Numbered from the stretch's first letter, positions 44,345-54,560 are shown. The stretch: 64,000 nt of DNA from Kingdonia uniflora (GCA_014058105.1 JACGCM010001511.1:2232001-2296000), one strand, 5' to 3'. A program made the numbers and translations. The notes: generated from the letters alone by a model not told the origin.

Positions 44345-44865
44345 CTAATTTTTCAATTGACTGTACGCAATGTATTTCAGTTTCTATAACCCACTCTTCC
44401 CAGTTTTGAACTACTTACTATTATCTTTTTGTGTTTAATCGAGCTCTCTAAAAGTTACATTTCAAGCTTTATCTTTACATCTGTTAAGCTCGATTCATTT
44501 ACAAGGTAGGACAAAGTATGTTATCCCACCAGCTATTTACTCCCATATTATATACAGCTCGATGACATGTCGCCTATTTCTTCTTTTCGCTAGTAAGAAA
44601 CAAACAAAATATTCTTTTATTACGCTTGATTTTCATCTAACAAGTTCATTGAAGGACTACCCCTACAGCGTTGCTTTACAATTACAAAATTAAGTTTTTA
44701 GAAGTTCGATATTACACATACTTTCTCAAACACGAGGACAAGTCTCTAGTTCTTTTCTCGTTGCCAAGATAATGCTGATCTTCCAGAGAAACCTCATCCA
44801 CAACTCAAAAATTGCAAGACGGTAACAGGTCAAACACCTCTTTCCCCTTCATTTCCCTGTAAAAA
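44345..44865. other. Spacer between antisense ORFs in C
   Basis: AT-rich, with no supported frame or repeat. Confidence 0.5.
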
Positions 44866-44869
44866 GAAT

Positions 44870-45241
44870 TATATGAAAAGATGATGGTACCGAAAAAAAT
44901 GATCCATCTTCCACCTCCACAACCGCCGTCTCTTCCTCCTTATCCCCACTAACCCGGAGTTCGTGGAGATTGAAGAGGTCTCCTACCATAGACATCAAAA
45001 CATCATTAGAGACCAGGGATTTTGCATCACATACACTCCGGCCGCTAAATCAGACACTACATAATACACGGAAGTATTTCAAACACCACTCCTTCAACAA
45101 AATAGCAGAGGGAGTCTCCCTACTCTGATAGGCACAAAACCATATCTGGAATCCCTCCACGATGAAAGAAAACTGGGTATGATACACTTGATTCCTCATC
45201 TTAGCCATGATGTTACAAAGGTACACTTCCAAAAAACTCAT
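44870..45241 (-). CDS. Distal antisense ORF of element C, next to the 3' LTR
   Basis: From ATG 45241 the frame reads MSFLEVYLCNIMAKMRNQVY, HTQFSFIVEGFQIWFCAYQS and AILLKEWCLKYFRVLCSV, stopping at 45050-45052. A second frame continues with DAKSLVSNDVLMSMVGDLFN and HELRVSGDKEEETAVVEVED, so a single longer protein with one frameshift is possible. The family is unknown. It is preceded by a strong plant TATA box at 45331-45341 and a leader of about 90 bp. Confidence 0.45.
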
Positions 45242-45330
45242 TTTTTTTTCTCACCCATACAAAACAGACATGTTTGTTTTTCTCTGCAGCGAAGATGTGT
45301 TGCAGGTTATTCGGCGATCAAATCTGACCA

Positions 45331-45341
45331 CTATTTATAGC
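45331..45341 (-). promoter_or_regulatory. TATA box of the 45241 antisense ORF
   Basis: GCTATAAATAG on the minus strand, close to the plant consensus, about 90-100 bp before the ATG. Confidence 0.6.
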
Positions 45342-45549
45342 GATACCGCATTAATGCAAGTTGTTTCCACAATAATCATCCGCTCGGGAAAACCTACAGT
45401 CTACCCATAATACTCACGCGTCATAATGACAATACACTCTTCAATACAGACGTTCCGCTTTTCAAGTGTCGCTTATATCATCACAAGGTCCGAGTTTTAG
45501 GGTTTTTCTCAACTAAAGCCACACGTGACTTTAGTTGCGATGGGGCGAT

Positions 45550-46148
45550 TGTAGGGACTTATCCCTCGAGCTATGGACACTCGACCTCATCTATACCTCG
45601 AGTTCCAGAAGACTCGATCTTATCAAGTACCAGACTCACGCATAAACAAACACGTTACAAACATGTTAACAGTTATACATCGGCCACGAAATCAAGCAGA
45701 ACGTGGATCATCCACAACTGATGTAAACAGAACAAGTCAACATACACCTGTCCCCCACGAGCTAACAGTTACACACTTAACTGCCCATGACTCCCACTTT
45801 CAAGATAACGTGTTCAAGCACGATGTCAAGCTGAGAACAGGGTCTATAAAAGGGTAGAGCTCCTAAGGAAATAGGACGGTCGACAGAAAAATCTATACAT
45901 ACAATTATCTGATCTCTAGCTATATTTTCTTAGAGTAATTCTTGTAATCAGATCTCTCAATCTCTCAAGAAATAATACTACTTTCACAAAATCCTCCACT
46001 CGAGGTCGTGGTTTTTACCTATTCAGAGGTTTTCCACGCTAAATCCCCTGTGTCAAGTGTTATCTCTTATTTAATTATTGTCATAGTAGTTCTTGGTGTA
46101 AGGATCGATTTTAAGCTAGTTCGAGCTTTACAAAATCTGGTCCCTACA
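45550..46148 (+). repeat. 3' LTR of element C
   Basis: 599 bp, TGTAGGGACTTATCCCTCGA to TCTGGTCCCTACA. Preceded by the G-rich 'gatggggcgat', a weak polypurine tract. TATA box at 45843-45853. Confidence 0.95.
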
Positions 46149-47036
46149 TCACCCTCTTAAAATTTGAATCTTCCTGAGAAGAATTCGCACTTGACACCGT
46201 TGGTAACTTGTCGCTTTTATAGCTCAAGCTTGAGACATCTAGCACTCCTATTGGGTTCTGGTGCACAGATTAAGCTGCCGCACTTCTTTGAAGCTCATGA
46301 ATAAGTTCAAGACACTTGAAAACTCTCTCCTGTATATCCAAAATAAATTCCCTATTTAACCAATATACAAATACTTCAAGGATAATAATAAAAAGATGAG
46401 CAAAGGCGTTAGTTTGATTGAGTAGTTCACCTTTTGTACATTTTTTATGAAATAAGGTTCATACTTGTCAAGGTTGGTTTCCCTTATTACAGATATTGAC
46501 ACCACTGCAGCAACCTCAGAAGGCTTGAATTCTAAGTATTTAATCCCTATATTGATTTCCCACACAGCATTGATTAAGCTTTTGCCCCAATATACTTTGT
46601 TTCATATCAAAAGAGTGAAGATTTTGGAAGAAAAAGAAGAGACGAAAAATACCTCTAGTTACCCTTAAAATGAGCTCAACTAATCGAGATATCTGTGAGC
46701 TTGGTAGAGGTAGATCATCATTGTTCTTACGAAAGAAGTAGTCCATGAAAGTGAAAGGTGTCACAGCTCTCATTCTCTACTTCAATGTGCTCAACACTAG
46801 AAGCTTCATTCTCGGTATAGTTTTAGCTTCAAAGATAAACTTGCATTCCTCAACCTTCAAGTAAACACATAACATTTTAGGAATATACACATGACTAACA
46901 ATATAAAAAACATCTCAAACAAGTCTATATGTTTTTGAACCTACAAATTTACAGATAGAGGCACTTCTATCTCCTCCATTTTGGCTGCTAAGAATAAATA
47001 AGCTACAGCCAACTGCATTATCCAAGCTTTCCCTTT
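46149..47036 (-). pseudogene. Captured D-type cyclin gene fragment (exons 3' of the N-terminus)
   Basis: Minus-strand exons: 47036-46941 (WIMQLAVAYLFLAAKMEEIE), 46854 to about 46653 (CKFIFEAKTIPRMKLLVLST, RMRAVTPFTFMDYFFRKNND), 46546-46431 (IKYLEFKPSEVAAVVSISVI) and 46329-46149 (RVFKCLELIHELQRSAAA, NPIGVLDVSSLSYKSDK), continued at 31670-31637 behind element C. These match the second half of the cyclin box and the C-terminal domain of plant CYCD proteins, which activate CDKA in G1. Splice sites agree with the CYCD gene model. The first exon with the LxCxE motif was not found. Stops (for example at the end of the first fragment, at a Trp before RMRAV, and after SAAA) make it a pseudogene. Confidence 0.85.
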
Positions 47037-48585
47037 CTACATAAACATACAAACAATGAACACAATCACCATCTGAAACTAGTAAACTAAATTAGCTAAT
47101 GAATAATGCACATGTGTACCTGTAAATCTGTAAATTTGTAGCAGAAATACCAATGAACAAAATGCAAGTTGCTGCCAAATATCTATGATATCATATGCAG
47201 CACAGCAGTTGCCTAAGTTGAATGAGAAAACAAAGATTCCCAGAGGATACAAAATTATCAAGGGTTGTCAAATATGTAGAGGCACCTCATTAAGCAACGA
47301 AGACTACAATGTACCAACCTGAATAATGGTTAAACAATAATAGGTCACAGTAGAGAAAAAACATGTAAGTAAAATGTAAATAAACTTTTACCACCAATGA
47401 TATTGTGAAATATACATTGTTACGTTTAAAGTATAATATTTTTTTCTCTAAAGATTCCCGATTGCAAATATGTATTAAGTTGGTACTTTCAGGACCTTTA
47501 GAATGTGGCACGCTAATATTGCAAATCCCTATTAAATCAATTATTGTATGGAGTACACTTAGGGCATGCATGTTTCTTTGCAAATAGAGGTACATTTTAT
47601 AAGTAGATGCTAATACACCAAATTGCTTAACATTATATGGCTAGGCAATGCATTAGAATTGATGGGTCCAGACTATCTAAGAAGGTGTTAGCGATCTAAA
47701 AATTGGTTGGGCATTACGGCAAAAATGGATTCATCGTTCTCCAACCGCGCTCTTCAGGCCTTCGCTTTTCTTCTCATTGGAGTTAGGGGAACAAGCACGC
47801 TAGGAAGCCGAAGGCTAGGAGCTATGAGTTACTTCGGGTTTCCATATTACTTTATACAGGTATGACACTGACATTGACAATCAGAAAGGAGAGAATACCA
47901 TTTAAAGTGAATCTCTAAGAAAGCTGTCCGAAAGTTAACGGGTAAACTATTTTTAATTCATGATTTTACTATAACGTCAACAATACTTTCACGAGATTGA
48001 TACTTTTCATCTTTATCTAAATTTTAATAAGTTCCTAAACAACAATGGACTAAACATATTATTCACAAAATAGAAAGATCCCTTACCAACTTTTATTGCG
48101 CTCTATGCTAGAGAGGTTGAGCTCCCATGCACCATTCCTTACTGTAAGAGATCAATGCTTTGTAAGTCTGTAGAATGTATGAAGTTGAATGCTTGGCCAT
48201 CTTTTCCGGTGGAAGAACATCGAATTTAGGGTGAATTATTTTGTAAAATACCATATGGCGCCCAGTTGGAGCATTCAATAAACCATATTCCAAAAGTATC
48301 CTACAATTAGATTTTGTTCTCCATTCAGTCAGATACCATGATCTACGGGCACAAAATCACTCCTAGTAATGGCCTTGACTTGTCCAGGATAGTGAAGGCC
48401 TTGCTCAAACCCATACTCAACTTGGCAATAAAACCCTAACTTTGAGCTCAACTGAAGCTTAAAATATGCTAATATACCTTCAGCAAAACAAAATTGTTAC
48501 TCTTCAGCTCAACCTCGAATAAAACCATTGTGTTCCGATCAGATAAGGAATGGATTCAAAACATAAATAGTGGAAGGTTCAATGT
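47037..48585. other. Spacer between cyclin and PPR fragments in CACTA Y
   Basis: AT-rich with many short chance frames on both strands. A 61-residue minus-strand frame at 48293-48108 (MEYGLLNAPTGRHMVFYKII) matches no family I recognise. The stretch may include captured introns and 3' UTRs. Confidence 0.4.
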
Positions 48586-48590
48586 AAGAA

Positions 48591-49925
48591 TTATAGATCG
48601 AGTCCTTCTTCAAGTATATTAGGCACATATCCAAATCTTCTCATGTTGCCTGATAAACCATCCACCATGCCTAAAATATCATTCACTTTATCATTTGACA
48701 TACCTCCTGCTCCGAACCTGTAAACCTCATTCCTTAGTTCAATCCAACTATTCCTCGGATATGTTTTCAATCCTCTATTTTTTACAATCTTGCCTTGTCC
48801 CAACACCCTGTACTCGCATACAAATTTACAAGCTGTAAGAAGGTTGCAGCGCAGTCTGGTTCCAAGAACAACAAGCTATCTGCAGCGTGAACTCCAATGT
48901 GGAAATTTCCATGAAGCCTAGAAGAAGAAAGGAGTAAGCTCCATATAACCGCATTGGGACTAATGGGCATCTTCTGGATAAACTTCAAGGCCTCGTCGAG
49001 TAGGCCACATCAGCCTAAAAGATCCACAATGCATGAGTAGTAATCCATGGCAGGTTGCACCCCGTGTTGAAACATTAAACTGAAGCAAACATGACCTTCT
49101 TTAACTAGACCTGCATAACTACATGATGATAGGATGCCAAGGAAAGTGATTGCGTCTGGTTCAATTTTCCCTTTTTCCATTTCTTCAAACAGATTTATAG
49201 CTCGCTCGGCAAGTCTGTGCTGAGCGTACCTGACAAGCTTAGAGTTCCATGATATCAAATCCCTTCTCATATTACATAGAAATAATTTCATTGGCAACAT
49301 GAGTGTACAACCCAAAACCCATTCGAATAGTTTGACCATGAACAATCTTCCCATGTCCAAGAACACCAGTACCTGCACACGTGCTAAATAAACTCGTTAG
49401 CGTATAATTATTAGGTTTCAATGCTGAACATCTCATCCGATGGTAAAGCTCCAAGCACATTTCAATCTCCCAATGTTGTGCAAAGCTTGCAATCATCGTT
49501 GTCCACGTCACGACATTCCTCACAGACATTTTATCAAACACATTATAAGAACTATCCAAATCCCCACATCTTGAATACAAACTAATCAACGAGCTCCCAG
49601 TGTACACATACACATCAAACCCAGTTTTAAGTGCTAAACAATGAAGCTGAACCTCGACTTTTAAATCTCGCATAAAGGCATAAGAACTCAAAACACGCGA
49701 AAGGGTACTCTCATGATGTCTGCCTTAGTTTCTTCTTTACTCATTGTACTACTAAAACTTCAGTCAAGAATTTCATCAAATACATTGTGGGGTTCATCAT
49801 TTATGGATTTACAACCACCCCATTGCTCCAATTCCACTAAATACTGCATACAAGCTTGTATGAGGCGAAGATGGTTGTAAGGGCTTATAGAAAAACCATA
49901 ACATACCTTGAACCCAATCCAACGA
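48591..49925 (-). pseudogene. Captured pentatricopeptide-repeat (PLS, E-class) protein gene fragment
   Basis: The minus strand shows successive PPR motifs: TGSSLISLYSRCGDLDSSYN followed by VFDKM, VVTWTTMIASFAQHWEIEMC, ISWNSKLVRYAQHRLAERAI and PDAITFLGILSSCSYAGLVK. Then comes the post-PPR part: VIWSLLLSSSRLHGNFHIG, EPDCAATFLQLVNLYASTGC and the E/E+ ending NRGLKTYPRNSWIELRNEVY, with GYVPNILEEGLDL. Such proteins act in organelle RNA editing. Three or more frameshifts (near 49380-49270, 49000 and 48800) break it. The N-terminus is unclear, possibly near 49925. It lies beside the CACTACAAGA end of Y, reading inward. Confidence 0.85.
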
Positions 49926-50278
49926 GTTTCCCCAATCTGAAATTGGGATGACGATGATGGCAGAGAGAAATAAAAAAAGGCAAAGATTGTAGAGATAAGT
50001 CAAAATGATGAAGATTAGAACTCGGGCTCGATTCAACCTCCATGGTTGATGGCTCCTCCTTTGAGTTACCCTCAATTCCTTCAAGTTTAGGGCTCCTAAT
50101 CCCATTGTAGTAAGGTTTTTCAATTCCTCTCTCCTTTACGGTTAATCTCCACAGAATTCTCCACAGAATCTCCTCAAAAACACAATTCCCATGACAAATT
50201 GTTTTTCGCCTTTCTAACTTTGGCCTCGCGGGTTTTTTTAACATTAAAACAAAGAGAAACCACATCAGGGAGGGAAAT
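49926..50278 (-). other. Unassigned sequence between PPR fragment and CACTA Y end
   Basis: Overlapping minus-strand frames (50265-49885 and 50123-49809) contain a hydrophobic stretch but no recognised domain. They may be the captured 5' end of the PPR gene or of another gene. Confidence 0.35.
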
Positions 50279-50531
50279 AGTGACGTGACTGATATAAGAA
50301 AACTTTTAACATCATAATAAAAATGACTTTACAGGAATACATTCTATGTCATCCCTAAAACGACGCCAATAGTATAAAAAGATTGTATGACATCACTTTG
50401 TGAAGAAATGACATCGTAAGTACTTGGGTTATTAATGTTTCGCGAACGAAAAGTTAAAAATAGAGTTATAACGTCATTTTTTAAATAAATGACTTTATTT
50501 AAGTGACCTTAAAACTTATTTTCTTGTAGTG
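50279..50531 (-). repeat. Right terminal and subterminal repeats of CACTA Y
   Basis: In reverse complement it begins CACTACAAGAAAATAAG, followed by 'gtcatttattt' and 'atgacgtt' motifs like those at the left end of X. Confidence 0.85.
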
Positions 50532-50565
50532 TTTGGTCTCCCCTCTGTGAGATTAAGCCCCTATA
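50532..50565 (+). repeat. 3' LTR of element B, right tail after CACTA Y
   Basis: TTT (target copy) then GGTCTCCCCTCTGTGAGATT to CTATA. The tail of A's LTR reads ggtctcccctcttcgagatt and ends tata. The terminal CTATA probably derives from CTACA. Confidence 0.85.
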
Positions 50566-51840
50566 GGAATTATTACCTGACCATTGGTCAATGCAAGATA
50601 AAGCCAAATTCTTGCATGAGGTTAGACATTTTAGTTGGGATGATCTTTATCTATATAAGTTTTGGTAGACCAAGTTATCAGAAGATGCATCCCAAATGAC
50701 GTGTTCCATAGTGTATCCACATTTTGCCACACCTTAGCTTATGGAGGACAATTTGGCACCATGAAAACTGCCACAAAAGCCCTCTAATATGGTCTCTATT
50801 GTGCTACCATTTTTTGTGATGTGCATACCTTTTGTTCTAAATTTGATAGGTGCCAGAGGACCGGGAATATTTCTCATCGAAACATGATGCCCTTGAACAA
50901 CATCCTTATAATTAAACTATGTAATTTTTAGGACATTGACTTTATAGGCCCATTTTCTTTTTCTTGTGGGTACCATTACATTCTCGTTCTGCTATGTTCC
51001 CAAATGTGTTAAGACGGTGCTATGTTAAATGAATAATCATAAACCTGTGGTAAAATTTTTGAAGAACATTTTTAATCATTTTTGTACCCCTCAACCTAAT
51101 TATAAGTGATGGTGGTAAACATTTTTGCAACTGTGCCTTTCAAACTCTTTTAAAAAATTACTCCATTACTCATAAAGTTACTATACCTTACCACCCATAA
51201 ACAAGTGGCTAAGTCAAAGTTTCTAATCGGGATATCAAAAGAATTTTAAAAAAAAACTGTTCGAACCGATTGTAAAGATTGGCTTGATCGTCTTGATGAT
51301 GCCTTTTGGGCATATCAAACCACTTACAAAACCCCGATTGGTATGTCACCCTATAGACTTATCTTTGGGAAGGCTTACCACTTGTTAATGGAATTGAAAC
51401 ATAAGGCTTTGTGGGCTACAAAGGCCTTTAATTTTGAAATGCCTAAAGATGGATCATATAGAAAATTTAACTTCTTAAACTTGATGAATTTTGTCGTGAG
51501 GCTTATAATTTTTTTTTGTTTACAATGAAAAATCTTTTCATGATAAGTCGATTGTTCTTAAAACTTTTGAGCCTAATCAGAAAGTGTTACTCTACAATTC
51601 ACTGCTATGTTTATTTCCTGGAAAATTGTGTTTTTTTGAATGGACCTTTAATAGTTAAAGTTGTTTCTCGTCATGAAGCCATGGGGTAGAGGATCTTTAA
51701 AACCATATTTAGAATCTAACTTTATCCGCAAAAAGCTAAGCAGGTAATATTTTTAAAGTCAATGGGAAACGTTTAAACCCGTATTTAGAATCTGGCACTT
51801 TCGATGAAGAGAGAACTTTTCTAGTTAACCGATATTATCA
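50566..51840 (+). pseudogene. Element D: Athila-like integrase, split by element B
   Basis: Reading starts at the base after B's LTR: ELLPDHWSMQDKAKFLHEVR and SWDDLYLYK. It continues in other frames with VIRRCIPNDVFHSVSTFCHT, FCSKFDRCQRTGNISHRNMM (zinc finger Cys pair), DIDFIGPFSFSCGYHYILV (first Asp), YHP and KTPIGMSPYRLIFGKAYHLL. The end reads FKVNGKRLNPYLESG. This is the typical Athila integrase including its C-terminal region. The upstream half of D lies on the far side of B, outside the window. Stops and shifts are numerous. Confidence 0.85.
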
Positions 51841-53005
51841 AAATTGATCATGTGCACCCCTTATATGCTTTATTAATATATTTTAGATTGCAGATGGATT
51901 CGTCTGTCCGAAGAGGAAAAACTTAGCACTTTCTGAGTGGCAACCCGTAGGTGAGAATTTCTAGTTTCTATTTCTCATTTTATGTACTTAATTTTATTTT
52001 CAAACATTGATGACAATGTTTCATTTAAGTTAGAGGGTAGAAAAACTATTTATGATATATTTTTGGTAAATTTCCAAATACTTAAACTAATTTTATTTAA
52101 GCAAATTGATATGATGATTGGAAAACCCAAAAAGCTTTGATATCTTACCAAGTGTATACCAGAGTATTTTTTTATCGTGTTCTTAAGCTCGATGTACTAC
52201 CTTGTGATTAGTAAAAAACTTAAATTGTTCGTAGTATATTTTCAAAACTTATACTTCACTATAGTTATACTACCAGTACCTTCAATAGATTTTTTGACCA
52301 AAATATGAAAAATTTAGCATTTATATTAAGAATAATTCGTTCAAAGGGAGATAACCGCCTAAAAATAAGTTCATTCCTGAAATTATAAAAGAAAAGGAAA
52401 ACTTACTGTAAAAAATTTATACTACAAGGCATACTCGCATGATTAAGAGCTGAAAGAGGAAAAATTATTACCAATCTTGAGTATGATCACCCATTGGGGA
52501 CATCTTGGAGAATGTAATATCAAAGGTTTAAAGCAATAAAACTTGTACTTCTTTTCTTTTCTTGTAATTTTTCATTATTGTAATAATCTAGTAATATGGC
52601 GATAATAAGAGGGATGAGTAGTTAAACTTCTTTGCTAAGGCTAGAGGAAGCTCCATCCCAATATACCATAGTTGTAGAAGGAACTTTAATTTGAGTACTA
52701 TTTTTTTCTCTTGGGGCTCAAGTTCGAATCCTTAATTCATTTGTCCTATGCTTGACCATAGCTAGGATTTGGAGGAATGAAGAAACTAAACAACCATCTT
52801 GTTTGACCATAACAAGATCGGTTATGAATATGGAGAAGAAAAAGTAAGTCGCCTAACCCAACAAGACCATTGTTAAATAAGGTGGTTTATAGAAAATTCT
52901 CAAATGCTAATTTTTTATCCATTATAAGTATCATGTATACTCGACCAAGGATGCATGGTAGAAAAATTATTACCTACTTTAGTTAAAGATTACTCACTAA
53001 GGGAC
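51841..53005 (+). other. Presumed 3' region of Athila element D
   Basis: AT-rich, stop-rich sequence downstream of the integrase end. No LTR boundary, tandem repeat or supported gene was found. Confidence 0.4.
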
Positions 53006-53009
53006 TACA

Positions 53010-53327
53010 ATGGGGTGGAGTGGAATCGATGCCTTAGTTCCCACTCCAAACCAATCTTCTAACTTATTTTATTATTTTCTTTATTTAAAAACCAACAAAA
53101 CAAACTCCTTGTTATTGGATGCAATTAGAAGCTCAAAGTATAATTCGCATCACATGTCTCTTGGGATACAGTCCCGCTATCCCTTATACTCAATGGTACA
53201 CCATGCGCTTGCGGGGCGTTTTAAGATATCGGTTTATAATCGATCATTGATGCATTTGAGAATTCTTACTCAGGATGTATTGTACGTTGCCCAATTCTTG
53301 CCGTCTCTCATACATATCCCCAGTTGA
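53010..53327 (+). CDS. Unassigned ORF downstream of Athila D, possibly an Athila 3'-ORF remnant
   Basis: 105 residues with no stop: MGWSGIDALVPTPNQSSN, LLDAIRSSKYNSHHMSLGIQ, YSMVHHALAGRFKISVYNRS. The part 'HALAGR' followed by a Leu-rich stretch loosely recalls the 'ATHILA ORF-1' protein family, and its position after integrase would fit, but the similarity is weak. A chance frame is possible. Confidence 0.25.
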   Translation: MGWSGIDALVPTPNQSSNLFYYFLYLKTNKTNSLLLDAIRSSKYNSHHMSLGIQSRYPLYSMVHHALAGRFKISVYNRSLMHLRILTQDVLYVAQFLPSLIHIPS

Positions 53328-53359
53328 GGTAGTTATTTCGTAGGATATAGAGGCCTGAT

Positions 53360-54060
53360 GTAAAAAGTGTTACAACTAATGGAAATGTTCATCTTGGTAG
53401 AGTATGACAGTATGAGGCAAACCAAATTGTTTGAATAACTTCGTCAAACACTTCTTTATGCTAGTAGCTTGTTGTAAGGGGCATGCAACTACCTAAGACC
53501 ATTTAAACTCAGAGTCCACAACAATTAAGGCGAATGAGTTTCTTTGTGATCAGGGAAATGGTCTTATAAATCCTATGTTCAATACTTTGAAAATTTCAAG
53601 GTACAGGGTCCAATGGAGCCGTCCGCCTTACTATGCTTATTCCTGGATCATGGTACGCAGTCAACTGATAATATAAGTAAGCATCTTTGAATAATAAAGA
53701 CCATAATAACCCGCTCTAAAGTATCTTTGCAACTATTCATTTATCGCCCTGAAATCCTACACAAGCTTCAAAGTGACAACATAATAGGGCCTCCGGTATT
53801 TCCTTGGTTGTTATGGATTAATGAATGACAATATGGTCTGATCCCATCCTATAAAGATATGGCCCATCCCATGCAAAGTTCATAACCTCCAGTAGGAAAT
53901 CCTTAATCAATTTTGGGGAGCAATGTCGAGATAATTTACATGCTAAAAAATATGTCTTTATTTCTCTGTACCATGGTCGCGCCAGAGGTGGGGTAGAGCT
54001 ATTTTTCTTATGCAACGACATTCTAGCAAGGTAATCTGTAAAGACATTCTTTAATTATTT
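53360..54060 (-). pseudogene. Element E integrase
   Basis: DYLARMSLHKKNSSTP and ARPWYREIKTYFLACKLSR lead into FAWDGPYLYRMGSDHI, the region ahead of the integrase zinc finger. Downstream, SGLLWSLLFKDAYLYYQ and, in another frame, KKCLTKLFKQFGLPHTVILY correspond to the zinc-finger and core regions. Many stops. It breaks off at about 53360. Confidence 0.7.
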
Positions 54061-54560
54061 TTTCTGGTGGATCTCAGTATCGTTCTTTTCCTTAGGTTTG
54101 GATGATTTTCTCATTGTGATATCGATGACACTGTAGTCCTTTGTCTCAGTAGAAGTGAAGGTTGTGTTCTTATTGTTGAAGATGTTCAACATTATTTTCC
54201 TACTTCCTAAGGATAAGGTTAGCATGCCTAAATGACAATTTACCACTAAATGTGCAGTTGCTATGAATGTTCTTCCTAATATAAATGGTTTCTAGGATTA
54301 CGAAGTCAGCTAGGAAATTCAAACCCACAACTCATAAAAATATATCCATTAATATCCCCCTTGGGTACTGGAGTAAACGATCTATAATCTATAAAGTAAT
54401 CTTTATTGTCTGTAGATCCCAAGTCCCAACTGCTGATAAATATGATATGGAAGGACATTATCGCTTGCCCTTAAATCAATAAGGACATTGTCGATCATGT
54501 ACTCCCCTATGGCAGCCAGGATCTCTAAGCATTGGCGGTGGTATCACTATTTCCATAAGG
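54061..54560 (-). pseudogene. Element E protease region
   Basis: DLRASDNVLPYHIYQQLGLG (with D-L-R-A-S where Athila proteases have the catalytic D-x-GAS), then PFILGRTFIATAHLVVNCHL. The downstream RT is absent: the next recognisable sequence is the RNase H/integrase linker. Confidence 0.65.

Larger units (their letters stand above)
31671..46148 (+). mobile_element. Element C: complete Tat-like Ty3/gypsy retrotransposon
   Basis: Two LTRs of 599 bp (31671-32269 and 45550-46148) and the perfect 5-bp duplication TCACC (31666-31670, 46149-46153) bound a 14,478-bp element. In order: primer site, gag, protease, RT, RNase H, second RNase H, integrase, 155-bp tandem repeats, and a large region with genes on the opposite strand. 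By eye the LTRs differ at roughly 35-40 positions, about 94% identity, so the insertion is older than very recent. Stops in gag-pol make it non-autonomous. It sits inside the coding sequence of the captured cyclin fragment in CACTA Y. Confidence 0.95.
30514..50531 (-). mobile_element. CACTA element Y, carrying cyclin-D and PPR gene fragments
   Basis: Left end CACTACAACAAATACGGGTA, right end (reverse complement) CACTACAAGAAAATAAG. TTT duplications lie at 30511-30513 and 50532-50534. Sequence on both sides joins to one LTR of the A/B family, proving the boundaries. Length is 20,018 bp, or about 5.5 kb without nested element C. No transposase gene is seen. Cyclin-D and PPR fragments lie on the minus strand, reading away from the CACTACAAGA end. 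In X the DUF218 fragment also reads away from the CACTACAAGA end. Y therefore behaves as a gene-capturing, non-autonomous CACTA. Confidence 0.88.
12243..50565 (+). mobile_element. Element B: Tat-like Ty3/gypsy retrotransposon, host of nested insertions
   Basis: B runs from within RT at 12243 through RNase H, aRH, integrase, 226-bp tandem repeats, an antisense gene region, a polypurine tract (29906-29918) and its 3' LTR (29919-30513 continued at 50535-50565). Its 5' part is absent because element A sits at 12242 and the far side of A is truncated. CACTA X (20207-29859) and CACTA Y (30514-50531) are later insertions, each with TTT target duplications. Removing them leaves about 8.6 kb of B. An Athila integrase frame starts immediately after the LTR end, so B inserted into that older element. 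Confidence 0.85.

Noticed and set aside
48591..49925. Native host PPR gene
   Set aside because: It lies inside the bounds of CACTA Y, has several frameshifts, and lacks a clear N-terminus. A captured fragment is the better reading.
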